A stretch of 64,000 bases of DNA from Rhyzopertha dominica (lineage: Eukaryota > Arthropoda > Insecta > Coleoptera > Bostrichidae), in assembly GCA_025024175.1 (NCBI GenBank), contig QCXZ01000041.1, forward strand, positions 26,841,786 through 26,905,785, written 5' to 3'. The notes below the pieces were generated by a model that was not told the DNA's origin, did no database searches, and was given only the letters and a program-made list of their open reading frames with translations. The position numbers and the translations under genes were made by a program. Shown here piece after piece: positions 37,979-48,992 of the stretch. The stretch's first letter is position 1, and every line of letters begins with the position of its first letter.

Positions 37979-39148
37979 CAGATCGCACGCAATATTCTGG
38001 TACAAATTAAAATAATTAAAATAAAATTAAAACACAACTCTCAAACAAAATTAAATAAGTAACCCGCCTAGCACACACTATTTGCTAGAACAAACTTTAC
38101 ACAAAAACAAATATATCAAGAAGGTTCCTGAAAGAAAACATGCGAATACTTGCTCGTGAACAAAGTTGTTCTAATAACCAATTACTTCAAATGGTTTCAA
38201 GTAGCAACCTTTCCTTTTACTCTATTGATCGATCCTCCTAATACCTACTTTAACGACTATAAATTAATAGCCGGAGTTGTCTTGTGCTCGTACGCGCCTA
38301 CTTCTTAAATAAAACCTTTTTACTTGAAATAATAAAAGAACTACTCGAATCTGAACCTGTCAACCATCTGACCTACATCGGAATTTCGAATCACGCAAGA
38401 GTTACTCAAATTTCTATTTACAGCTGTTTACCGACCCTGTCATAAATAACTTTAAAGGGACTCTAGAGCACTTGACTACAGCACCCGACTACCTGTGACT
38501 TTACAATTACGGTCCTAACGATAATACGGCTTAACCAAGCAGGGCGCTGACCCATAGAACTGTAAGCATCAGATAAAAAGAATTTTGCCTTACTACCAAA
38601 CTGATAATTCGACATTAAGGCGAGTTAATTCTAGCTCGACTTTTACGATCAGACAACACAACTACGCGATAGCTAATTACGCGATAACCGACACAACTGA
38701 CACTAATTTTTATGTGGCAGTCGGGGATGCTAATCGCGAATACGAGCACTTAAACAAGATCTTTAGTCATTCAATCCCCGAAGCCACGTTGACAGAGTCT
38801 CTTACTAATTACCTTTGGCTAATTTTAGCATCTTTAATTCACCTGGTGCCTTCCGCCCTTCTACGTCATTAGGTTGGCCGAATAACGACGTGCTATATCA
38901 GGTGGCGTAAGGGTACCGTAAAATGAACACTAAAGAGACAGACAGCAAACGGAAATAGGTTCTAGTTATCGCCAGGTAGAGCAGAGAATCATTGAGCATG
39001 TTCCACTTACCTTTGATGTAGTCTGGTCGGCTGCTAAACCTTGTGAGTCTCGATGAGCGGTTTGAAGCCGCTGGCGGTCGCGAACACACAAGCACTATTT
39101 AATTTAGTATAGACCGGACAAAAATGAAAGATTTGAATTTTCCTAACC
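37979..39148 (-). repeat. 1.2-kb repeat R1, right copy
   Basis: The reverse complement of 9896-11114 with small indels. It lies about 45 bp upstream of the Gypsy gag start, in sense orientation, so it may be the 5 prime LTR or leader of that element. An open frame (38585-38872 plus; 10244-10441 minus in the other copy) is conserved, but this follows from the high DNA identity and is not evidence of a gene. Confidence 0.8.
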
Positions 39149-39737
39149 ACAATATATTTACAAATGAAAATAAATCGCATGCAATAACAAAAATGGGATA
39201 GTAAGAATAATAACAAATTTAATTGGAATCACGGAGTGTATCGTCGCACGAACCGCCACTTAGACAAATTAGGAAAATTTGGATTCAAGACGAATTTAGA
39301 TAACTGAAAAAACAAACGAAGCGCAAGTTGAGCACAAGATCAACTGATTTTTGAAACACTCTCAAGTCATTAAATAACCTCGGTATGAAATGTTCCAGAA
39401 AGATCGGACGCTCCACTCTGATTGGTGGACACGGAGGGCTAACATCCCTTCTACCGAATTTGGCTGCAAATGCTGCGATACATTCCATTTACATAAATAA
39501 ATTTCATATGAACTGCGCAAAAACTTAATTAAATCAAATCCTAACTAGCTCGTGATCCCCCCAAGGTGAGGTTGGAGAATCACGCGAGAGAGTAGCCTTT
39601 ATCTTGTAAATTATTCTGTTATTAGGTTTACATCTTTCTGTGGGAAAAAGTACCTTACTAACGACAACTACGCTACCTCTGGTCTCTAAGTTCGCCTAGG
39701 TTTACCTAGACACCTGTCATAACTGAGACGAACCAAC
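39149..39737. other. No recognisable gene; probable retrotransposon LTR/leader remains
   Basis: No coding family resemblance is visible. A CCTTGGGGGGATCACGAG stretch on the minus strand near 39550 could be the border of an LTR and a primer-binding site, but I cannot match it to a tRNA. Confidence 0.3.
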
Positions 39738-40100
39738 GATTCATGTTAACTTGATTACACGTTTTCGTCGCGTATTTCCCTTAATCGAAATATCGTTGTC
39801 TTTGTTCATGACGGCTGTACCGTACTCAGAAACGAATTAAGTTCACGAGATTAATGATGATTTAAAAATAAAACTTTATTTTAACTTTACACACTTTTCA
39901 TTTACAAATTGTAAGAAGATTTTGTATTACAAGTCTTTATAGTGACAAATTAGTACAGCTTAGCCATGGGCTGAACCTGATTAATAAGTGCCCTTTCCTA
40001 TTGAAATCGAATTCTTAAATACTAAGTAATATCAGTTCTTATTTTAAAGGTTACAATAACAAATGACAAGATGAGTAAGTACAGAGTACATAATTCCTTC
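39738..40100 (-). repeat. LTR-like remnant of env-bearing Gypsy
   Basis: A purine-rich AAGGAGGAAGGAA run precedes a TGTACTCTG start at about 40090 on the minus strand, directly after the env frame. This is the arrangement of a 3 prime LTR. The inner part 39738-39822 matches 11158-11255, part of the LTR of the Polinton-hosting Gypsy, in direct orientation. The extent is uncertain. Confidence 0.4.
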
Positions 40101-40134
40101 CTCCTTAAGAATGAACGTCCTCGTTCATTGATGT

Positions 40135-40860
40135 TCTAGGTTAGATCCTTTTTCCATGTCCTCAAGCGGTAATTGGTCTATCGGTATCCTGATGACTTTT
40201 CTTTTGGCTATTAAAGTCAATTTAGTTCTATGACGATAAGTAATTATAGTTAAAAGAGAAATAACGGTAACTAATATAAAGGTTATAACAAAATGTGTTT
40301 TTTGTGTAATACTATGTAAGGTGTAGGTGTTTCTGACATTGTGGTTAAATCAGTTCTTAGCTGTTCGTAATTCACTAGATGATGAGTACTAAAGTTCACT
40401 GTGTTCTCACTAGAATTTAACAGTTCTTTTTTTCATGTACTTGCATACTTGATCGTAAAGAATTCATTAATAATAACACGACAGGCACTAAAAATTGTAT
40501 AAGTTCCTTTGAGTCGCGTTTTACTTATTTGTCCGTCACAGTCTTCAATTACGTCGGTGGATATTGATGTGTTGAGAAGAAGTTCTTGGTGTGGTAACTT
40601 GAATATGCTACTCCATTGGTTTCTAACGAAACTGGTTGTACAGGTGGATACATTTTCTAATTTGCAGTTGGTTATCTGGAACTCTTTTTGCATATATACA
40701 TGTTGGCAATTGATTGACACACACTTGGAAGCCAGCCATGTAGATGGCCATTCATGGATATATAGAATGGCGTAGGTGGTACTACTAATATTCTGTGCTT
40801 ATTTGGTATGGGATATACTTGGTGTAAGGTGCCGTTTGTAGATTACCGTAAAGCTTGGTA
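40135..40860 (-). pseudogene. Gypsy/errantivirus-type env, C-terminal part
   Basis: The minus frame at 40433-40720 and a continuation in another frame down to about 40135 encode an ectodomain part with several Cys and sequons, followed by a hydrophobic membrane anchor (about 40240-40300) and a short charged cytoplasmic tail ending in a stop near 40135. That layout, just before a polypurine tract and LTR-like sequence, is that of insect errantivirus env genes. The N-terminal half and any fusion peptide are missing, and frame breaks exist near 40430. It is a remnant. Confidence 0.55.
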
Positions 40861-41002
40861 AAGTCACTGAATTTATCTGCAGGGTGGGGTTCTTATATTT
40901 TATATTTTTTAAAGGCAGGTGAGTGGTCAGGAGTAGAAAATAAAACACTAGTCAAACGATAAAGTACTTATTAACGGAAAGTCTCCAGGAATAAATCAAA
41001 TA

Positions 41003-41451
41003 AATGAAAAGTCTTACTGCGATCTACCATTGAGCGACAAATCTGTCCGGGCTCTTCAGCATTCCCCGACGATGACGTAACACCGGCAACCAAAGGAATT
41101 CTGAGACAGGCTTGAGCCGGATAATCGATCTATCGTCGAAGGTCACTCAGGCTTCAATGCACGGCTTCAGGTGAACAATGCTGGTAGCTCCTCCACGAAA
41201 AAGCTGAGGCCCATCTACACAGCTTACAGCTACTTGGAGGTGCCAGTCTATCGGCAACCGGTTTCCTATAGCTGGCTACTTCGATGGTACGCACCCACAG
41301 CAGCGCAACTTATTAGCACCAGCCACACTCCCGCTGCGACTGCCCACCAGCGCGCGGATCCCGTCTCACACTTGCCGCACTTCCTCCTGCCGCACGGTTG
41401 CCAAACGTGGCACACACGCAAACGCTCTTAATCTCTACGACAGACTCGTTA
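41003..41451 (-). repeat. LTR fragment of Gypsy C, copy 1
   Basis: On the minus strand a polypurine AAGGGGAG run precedes TGTAACGAGTCTG at 41451. The block to 41003 is nearly identical to 48387-48842. Both sit directly downstream of the same integrase gene. The low-coordinate end is where the two copies diverge, so the LTR may be longer. Confidence 0.65.
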
Positions 41452-41601
41452 CATTACTCCCCTTGATTTTTCTAGAGAAAGTGTGCCCTTTCTACTCCTA
41501 ACAGAAATCACTAACCTAACAAGACTTTCGAATATGAAAAATTAAATACTACAGCACAATAAACTTACAAACTAAGAAATTTGAAAGTCTGTAAACTTAA
41601 G

Positions 41602-43110
41602 TTAATCTGGTAAGACCTTAACAGGAGGTGTAAAAACCTTGAGATTATGAACGTTATAACGGCCTAGTGTTCTACCTTGTTCATCACCTATTTCGTAGGC
41701 ATTAGGCTCATATAGCACAAAAAACTTTTTGATTGTTGCCTCCTCGGCAGATGATTGATGATGAGATTTTAACCAGATTCTTTCACCGACGGCCAACTTC
41801 ACTCCACGGTGCTTTTTCGCGTGTCGCAACTTGCGCTTCTCGGCCTTACTTAATAAACGTTCGTAGGCGAGCGTGATGATTTTATCATGCCCTAACATCG
41901 GACTACCTTCGACGTTAAATAAATTTGCCAACTCGTTAGTTGTTCTTTTGCCAAAATGAACTTCTAAGGGAGTAAAACCTGTTCCGTCATGGATGATATT
42001 ATTGAGCCACATTTCAACCCGTTTTGCCTGAATCGCCCATCTGGTATGCTTGTCATGACACAAGTATCGAAAGATTCTTACAATTTCCCGGTTAACCCTC
42101 TCCGTGGGGTTGCCTTGCGGATTGTAGTAAGTTGTACGGCTAACTCTTACTCCTTCAACCTGTAGTAACTGCTCCCATTTGTTCAAAAATTGAGAACCAT
42201 TGTCAGTTAAGATAACTTTTGGCTTTCCTACGCGAGCGAAATAATCAGTTTTTAATTTAGAAAATATAACGTTGGCAGTAGCACGCTTCAGCGGATATAC
42301 CGACACTAACTTCGAAAAAGCGTCTATAATGACGAAAAGTTGGGTAGCTCCGGCACGCGACCTAGGCAATGGACCTATTAAATCGGCGCACGCGAGTTCG
42401 TTTGGTTTTTCAGGGACAATGGTATTCATCTCACCCTTTAAGTATGGCGAAATTTTTGTTCGTTGGCATATCTCGCACCCCGCGATCAGCGACCTAACAT
42501 GTTTACGCATTTTCGGCCAGAAAAAGTACCTACTCAAGCTCAAATACACTTTAGTTGCTCCGAAATGCCCGCAGGCTTCATGCTCCGCCTTTACTATTGC
42601 TATTACATATTTCTTCGGCACGACTATTTTTAACCCCCCTTCTTCTTCATTCCTTTTATATAGTATCCCATCTTTCAACACGAACCATTTAGAAACCCTA
42701 TTTGGACACATCCCTTCATTCAAATCTTTAATCACTTTAGAACAAAAATTGTCTTCTTTCTGTTTTGTCGGTAAGTCCTTAACCTCGCTCTTCAGTGCCA
42801 AATACCCATCTCCGTAAAGTGCATTTATTTCCACCACTTCAGTACAGCAGGGTTTCACACTTTCCCCGGGGAAGATGTCTCCTTTCAAAGCCAGTAAGTC
42901 ATAATTCACATTTCCCAGAATCATACCCCGGACAGCGGGATCTCGGCGAGTAAGCCGAGTATAATTGTGATGCACGTCATTACTTCGATCCAATAGTACA
43001 TATACAGCTCTAGCGCCATTGTCATAGCGCCTCGCTTCGTATTGCACATTACCTGACACCGCGCAGAGGCTGATGTCCACAACGTTTTCATCCACAGTTC
43101 GGTTCATCAC
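41602..43110 (-). pseudogene. Gypsy C integrase region, copy 1
   Basis: A 502-codon open frame. The first 100 or so residues look like polyprotein linker. Then comes the HHCC zinc-binding domain (HEACGHFGATK ... GCEICQRTK), and the rve core with Asp in CADLIGPLP, Asp in LTDNGSQF, and Glu in NPTERVNREI. The C-terminal domain follows, ending VFTPPVKVLPD. Compared with copy 2 it lacks 10 codons (near 41707). RT and RNase H, expected before it, are absent: the frame starts at the very end of the protease ORF. So although the frame is long and open, the element is internally deleted. Confidence 0.8.
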
Positions 43111-43898
43111 GACAGATTCGCAATGTGTTTTTTTAAAATTTTCTTCGCGCGCGCCCGATTTCCGACAGTTCGCGTAGTTATCACTTTGGCATTGTTAACA
43201 AACATTAAAGTAGAGTCATTAAAGTCAATTTTAACCTGATATGCGGTGAGCCAATCGCACCCCAAAATCAATCTACGCGTTAGAGTTGGAACCACGATAC
43301 AAGATACTTCTAGTTCCGCATTTTCAATAATTACGTTTAGCAGTACCTGATTACTAATTTTTCTTGCCTTTCCAGCTACCGCGCCCCGTATGGATAAATT
43401 TGAAACCGGAAATATTGGCAAGTGCGGATCGTATGACTTGATTATTTCATAAAATCTTTCAGAAATACAGTTAAATCTACTACCCGAGTCGACTAAAACT
43501 TCAATTTCTTGGTCATAAACCGATGCTCTTATTACCGGTAAAATCACATTAGGTTTTACCTCCTCAACACTTGTACCCGGATCCGACAATAAGTCTTCTT
43601 CAATAACATTATTGAATAAAGTATTTGTACTCTCGATTTGTTCACGAGGTGAAGGATTTTTATTAGAATCACATACTTCAGCTATTTCTATCGCGTGCAC
43701 CGCGTCATCGCGATTTTGCTCTGTTTCGCGACTTCCCGTAGACCTAACTTCTCTATCGTACCATACCATACCAGCGCGGCGCGCAACTTCAATCCAAAAT
43801 AGGAGCGCAGTACCGTTCATCCCGCCGGCCTTGAAAGTACCGCAGGTAACTTTCAAAGAAGGAACTTTACATATGTAATAAACAAATACATTCAGCAT
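43107..43898 (-). pseudogene. Gypsy C aspartic protease
   Basis: A 263-codon open frame with VLVDSGSRFNCISE (retropepsin DSG active site, about residue 152) and RLILGCDWL near residue 220, a normal spacing. The N-terminal part is unclassified gag-pol linker. It overlaps the integrase frame by four bases (ATGA-type junction), created by deletion of the RT and RNase H coding region. No gag precedes it: a BEL element follows at 44002. Confidence 0.7.
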
Positions 43899-44001
43899 GC
43901 CAGAGACTGGTGTTCAGTACAACTAAAGTTAAACAGGCATTATGTAGTTTGCATACGAATAGGTATTGATTTTTTTATGGCAACAGATTTAACTAGACGC
44001 A

Positions 44002-45912
44002 TTAATCGATTGGCAAAATGCTAGCTTTCACGATGGAGCGCTTCACTACACCACCTTTTGTCAACACACTAACCACTCGCACAATGTTGTCCGTTCCTGG
44101 ATGGATAGCAGTGATTCTTCCCAGGGCCCACTGTGAAGGCGGCAGGTTGTCTTCTCGAAGAAGTACTAAATTATTAATGAGTCTGTCAGGATCGAGCTTG
44201 AAGCGCCATTTATTCCTTTGATGAAGATTGTGCAGGTAATCCCGTGCCCAGCGAGTCCAAAAATGTTGCGTTACTATTTGTAGGTGTTGGTATCTTGCAA
44301 GACGATTTATAGGTTTTTCTGGCATACTCAACTGTGGAACTGCGTTGAGCGGCTGGCCAATGATGAAATGGCTTGGTGTAAGCGCCTCTAGGTCATTAGG
44401 ATCGGAGCTGAGAGGTATTAAGGGTCGCGAATTTAATACCGCTTCAACTTGAGTGAGAATGGTGTAAAAATCTTCATAAGTGAAAGGGGTGTCATTCAGT
44501 ACACGCTTTAAGTGGTATTTTATAGATTTTATTGCAGACTCCCAAATTCCACCAAAATGTGGCGATCTAGCAGGTATAAAATGCCATTGTACGTTGTTAT
44601 TACTTACAAAGTGCTGGAAATCTTTAGACTTTAGAGTTTGAATTATGAATTTTAGCTCGTTGTTCGCTCCAACAAAAATCGAGCCATTGCCAGAATATAT
44701 ATTAGTGCACATACCTCGCCTCGAAGCAAACCTCTTTAGCGCGGCTATGAAACATTCGGTGGTCATTTCACTGGCTAACTCTATATGAACCGCCTTAGTT
44801 GCTAAGCAGACGAAGATACAAATATAGCATTTTAGAAATTTCCGATTCCTGTATTTTCCGTCCTTGAGGAGGAAGGGACCTGCATAATCTATACCGCAGT
44901 TGGCAAATACACGAGATGGAGTAACTCTTGGAGCAGGAAGATTCCACATTTGAGTATGAATTTTGGGTGGATTGGCCTTAAAGCAAGGAATGCATTTCCT
45001 AAGAACGCGTCGCACAGCTTCTCTACCATTTAAAGGCCAATATTTTCGCCTAATGGAAGACAAAGTTGCTTGCAAGCCTGCATGAAAATTTCGATTATGT
45101 TCATAACGTATTAACAGCGTGGTGAAGAGGTGCCGTTTAGGCATTATGATAGGGTGTTTGAAGTTAAAATCTTGAAGTGAGTGCTGCAATCGTCCGCCTA
45201 CACGGATGATGCCATCGTTATCAATAAATGGGTTCAGCGAGCTGATGCTACTGCTAGACTTAACACGATTTGCCGTTTTCAAATGATGCAAGTCTTCACA
45301 AAAATATTGTGCCTGGACTAATTTTACCAAGATCCTTTCAGCATTAAGGCGTTCGAAAGGCATGAGAGTTATAGTCTTAGGTCTCAGTTCTGGTTGTAAT
45401 TTGGCATTTTCCACAAATCTCAAGCAGTACGCTATTGCGTTTATCATTGTGGAAAAACGTGAAAACCTTTCGAATAGGCTATCGTCAATGGATGCAGTCA
45501 AGGATAGTACCTTGGGATTGAAGTCAGGTACATCACGTATTGAACGCGAAAAATTTGAGATGTGATTGTTGGCTGGCCAACAATCTGATGGCTTCATTAA
45601 ATAGGATGGGCCATGCCACCATAGTGTGGAATGCTCAAGGTCGTTCGGGTTAATGCCTCTAGATATAATATCCGCAGGATTTTTAGAGGAAGATACGTGA
45701 TACCAATCGTTAGTGTCGCTTAATGCTTGTATTTCTGAGACCCTATTGCAAACAAAGGTCTTCCAAGTGGGTGGTTCAGCAGACAACCAAGAAAGAACTA
45801 TACTAGAGTCAGTCCAGTAGTAAATGCAATCAAATTTCAAGTCCATAGAGGCTAAAACCTTTTTTACTAGTTTGGCTAGTAAAAGTGCTCCAGAGAGCTC
45901 TAGTCTGGGCAA
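44002..45912 (-). pseudogene. BEL RNase H and integrase, catalytic Asp lost
   Basis: A 636-codon open frame. It begins in the RNase H domain (LPRLELSGALLLAKL, then YWTDSSIVLSWL), followed by the BEL integrase zinc-binding region (HRNFHAGLQATLSSIRRKYWPL, CIPCFK) and the catalytic core. The first Asp is in CGIDYAGPF and the Glu in GGIWESAIKS, but the second motif reads IYSGNGSIFVGA where the family has YSDNGTNFVGA: Asp is replaced by Gly. The frame is otherwise complete to SILPID. With that substitution the integrase should be inactive. Confidence 0.85.
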
Positions 45913-47131
45913 AGGTATTAGTCTTGATTGGAGCTACGCGAGACTTGGCGCACAGTAAAATGCTTTGGATTCTTCCATCTGCAGTTTCTGATCTAATATA
46001 GACACAAGCTCCATATGCATGGATGGAGGCGTCGCAAAAACCATGGATTTCTAGCTTTACGGAATTATTCAACATGGCTTGTCTGGGAATTCTTAGAACG
46101 TTTGTTGCAGTGATTTGTCTAAAGAAGTTTATCCATATTTTGTATAGTTCGGTGGGTATGGGTTCGTCCCATTCGAGATTAGCTAACCATAACTTTTGCA
46201 GCAAGATTTTAGCTTGGATGATAATAGGTCCTAGCAGTCCCAAGGGATCGAATATCTGAGATACGGTGGATAGAATGTATCGCTTAGTAACATGATTTGT
46301 AGAAGATAATCTAGAGCTATACTGAAATACATCCAAAGAAGAATTCCATGATATTCCAAGGGTTTTTGTGCTTTGAGAATCGGCTATTAAGTATTTGGAT
46401 GATGGTGAATTGTTTGCCAAGTCAGACAGCACAGCAGAATTATTGGAACTTAATTTTCTCAGTTCGAATCCTGCGCTCCTCAGTATAGTGATGAGGTTAT
46501 CTCTGACGGTAATAAGACTTTTAACAGAATCTGAGCCACTTAGAAGATCATCAACATAGAAGTCATTCAGGATGATGTTCGATTCAATAGGATACTGGTT
46601 TTGAACTTCTATGGCTGTTTGCTTTAGGCAACGTGTAGCTAAGAAGGCAGCGGATGCGGTGCCATATGTGACAGTATTTAGTCGAAAGTGTGAAATTTCG
46701 GATTCGGGATTGTCGCGCCACAATATGAGTTGTAAATTGCGTTGCGAAGGATCAATGTTTATATGGCGGTACATTTTAGCTATATCGCCGATTAAAACGA
46801 AGTTGTGTTGTCTGAAACGCAAAATTATGGAGAACAAGTCGTTTTGAATCGTTGGTCCAACTTTAAGCACATCATTTAGGGATAAACCTGTCGAGGTCTT
46901 TGCCGAGACATCGAACACCACACGTAATTCTGTAGTGGTACTGTCGCGTTTTTCAATACAGTGATGTGGTAAGTAGTATATAGGAAGTTGACAACGCTGT
47001 GTTAAGAATTTTATGAAATCGTCTATGGATGGAGCATTGTTTGATCGGGTACATATTTCCCATTCTTTTCGAGCATTTATGTCTAATTTGGAAGTAAGTA
47101 GGTAGATAAGGATTGTGTTCCACTCTTCCAC
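45830..47131 (-). pseudogene. BEL gag-RT fusion by internal deletion
   Basis: A 433-codon frame. The first 50 or so residues are the end of gag (WEICTRSNNAPSIDDFIKFLTQRC). They run directly into the start of RT (YYLPHHCIEKRDSTTTELRVVFD) at about 46985, so zinc knuckles and protease are gone. RT has KMYRHI, LNDFYVDDLLSG (catalytic YVDD) and a full thumb/connection (IFDPLGLLGPI). The end of the frame changes phase near 45920, where RNase H begins. Confidence 0.85.
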
Positions 47132-47137
47132 CTTTTC

Positions 47138-47828
47138 TCAAAGATTCTGAAGTGATCGAAAGTGTTTTTGAAAGCTATCTAGAAACCTTCTCAAAGATAC
47201 ATGAGATTCCTTAGGAATATTTGGAAACTCAAAGATTGCCTTCACATGAGAGTGTATGATTGCCCTTTTGTTTTGATACCTATCGGTTAACAAATCCCAG
47301 GCGATTTTATAGTTAGCATCAGTGGCATTTAGCGATGAAATTACCTGAGAGGCTTCACCCTTTAAGGCTCCTTGAAGATAGAAAAAACGTTGAATATTAT
47401 TTAAAGCAGGATTTTTATTAATTATCATCAGTATTATATCAGTCAAACATTTGGTAAAACTCATTCCACTTGTCATAACTACCGCTAAATTCTGGCAAGC
47501 TAATAGCTGGTAGGCTTACATTAGGAAGAATAGTCGGCTGCGAGGATGTTTGTTGATTATGACCACTAGACGATCGTGAAGTATTTAGTTTCGAACATTT
47601 CACGTTCTTCCTTATTTTCAGTCAGTCGAGATCAGACTCTAATTCTTCAATTTCTGTTTGTATTGTGTCAAATTCACTAAATAGAAAGGTTATTGCATCT
47701 AAGCGAGTTTTTAGTTCTAGGCTGACATCGTCAGTAATATCAGTTAAATTATTTAAGTATGTCTCGAACCTTGTTAGAGCGCCCTTTACTTTAGCTCTAC
47801 GCGCAATTAGATGTTTTTTGTTAGACAT
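47138..47828 (-). pseudogene. BEL gag N-terminal region
   Basis: From an ATG at 47828 the MSNKKHLIARRAKVKGALTR start and coiled LKTRLDAITFLFSEFD segment are typical of BEL gag (DUF1759 region). After an interruption at about 47620, an LPEFSGSYDKW motif (near 47490) in another frame and a capsid-like FFYLQGALKGEASQVI segment (47138-47476) follow. Two or three frame breaks are present. Confidence 0.75.
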
Positions 47829-48169
47829 TTTGTAAGTAATAAATGTTCAACGACTGAACAAGATTTGGTTTTAAATAATGAATTAGATAGGTGTTATGAC
47901 GCTGGTACCGCGAAAACACTAATGTCACGAACTATCGGCGTAGTATTTCGTTAACAATAATGAAAGCAGTATTAAATGCGTATAAACAAAGCTTTGTAGG
48001 TATGGAAAGGACTGACCTGTTACTTGGTGTAACTAGCGTCTTGTTGGCACGTGGTGGATGTACCTTTTCTACAGCCGATAAGGCAGCTGCGTGGGTGGGC
48101 TTCGCTGATTGTACTTATTCCTTTTAGCTGGTTAGTTTCCGGGATGCCTTTCTTCAAGATGAAGGGTTA

Positions 48170-48190
48170 GCGATCCGGCCCGAAGGACCA
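48170..48190 (-). other. BEL primer-binding site, tRNA-Tyr-like
   Basis: The minus strand reads TGGTCCTTCGGGCCGGATCG. Its complement closely matches the 3 prime end of insect tRNA-Tyr with CCA (differing at one or two positions by my recollection of that tRNA). It lies 4 bp from the LTR end, which terminates in CCCCAACA. Confidence 0.6.
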
Positions 48191-48386
48191 TAATGTTGGG
48201 GCGATGCTGTATATGCCTCTAACCCCACTTTGCAACGTTTCCCATTTTTCGTTTAGAGGAAAAACCGTCGCTGGCGAGTGAATAAAAAACGTTGACCAAT
48301 TTTACGTCACTTTAATAGGTATTAAACTGATAGACTATGAACACCAGCCCTGCAGTACTTAAAACAAAGGTTCAAATAAAATCAAA

Positions 48387-48842
48387 AAATAAATGAAAAG
48401 TCTTACTGCGATCTACCATTGAGCGACAAATCTGTCCGGGCTCTTCAGCATTCCCCGACGATGACGTAACACCGGCAACCAAAGGAATTCTGAGACAGGT
48501 TTGAGCCGGATAATAGATCTATCGTCGAAGGTCACTCAGGCTTCAATGCACGGCTTCAGGTGAACAATGCTGGTAGCTCCTCCACGAAAAAGCTGAGGCC
48601 CATCTACACAGCTTACAGCTACTTGGAGGTGCCAGTCTATCGGCAACCGGTTTCCTATAGCTGGCTACTTCGATGGTACGCACCCACAGCAGCGCAACTT
48701 ATCAGCACCAGCCACACTCCCGCTGCGACTGCCCACCAGCGCGCGGATCCCGTCTCACACTTGCCGCACTTCCTCCTGCCGCACGGTTGCCAAACGTGGC
48801 ACACACGCAAACGCCTTAATCTCTACGACAGACTCGTTACAG
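48387..48842 (-). repeat. LTR fragment of Gypsy C, copy 2
   Basis: Nearly identical to 41003-41451. The polypurine run is a cleaner AAGGGGGGTAC here, followed by TGTAACGAGTCTG on the minus strand. It abuts the truncated BEL LTR. Confidence 0.65.
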
Positions 48843-48992
48843 TACCCCCCTTAATTTTTCTACAGAAAGTGTGGCCTTTCTACTCCTAACAACAGAAATC
48901 ACTAACCTAACAAGACTTTCGAATATGAAAAATTAAACACTACAGCACAATAAACTTACAAACTAAGAAATTTGAAAGTCTGTAAACTTAAG

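Larger units (their letters stand above)
11155..37979 (-). mobile_element. Gypsy retrotransposon hosting the Polinton, internally deleted
   Basis: Minus-strand order: gag (37936-36787), aspartic protease (about 36720-36002), Polinton insertion (35995-13001), protease-RT linker (12994-12417), deletion junction, integrase C-terminus (12416-11633), polypurine tract and LTR-like sequence. The Polinton is younger than this element because it sits inside it with a clean 6-bp target duplication. The element itself was already or is now non-autonomous, lacking RT and integrase core. The 5 prime LTR was not firmly identified; repeat R1 at 37979-39148 is a candidate. Confidence 0.7.
44002..48385 (-). 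mobile_element. BEL/Pao retrotransposon, internally deleted
   Basis: Minus-strand order: LTR fragment (48194-48385), primer-binding site (48170-48190), gag (47828 to about 46990), RT (about 46990-45900), RNase H and integrase (45912-44002). The protease and gag zinc knuckles are missing. There is no 3 prime LTR: the element ends at the pol stop against Gypsy C. Its 5 prime LTR is cut by another Gypsy C copy at 48387. Confidence 0.8.

Noticed and set aside
38585..38872. Open frame conserved between the two R1 repeat copies (10244-10441 and 38585-38872)
   Set aside because: Similarity follows from overall DNA identity of R1; no domain, no codon-position pattern that I can demonstrate.
41171..41431. 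Plus-strand open frame repeated at 48560-48889
   Set aside because: It lies antisense within the Gypsy C LTR; its conservation is that of the LTR itself.
42272..42817. Plus-strand 181-codon frame
   Set aside because: It is opposite to the Gypsy integrase; codon shadow, no homology.
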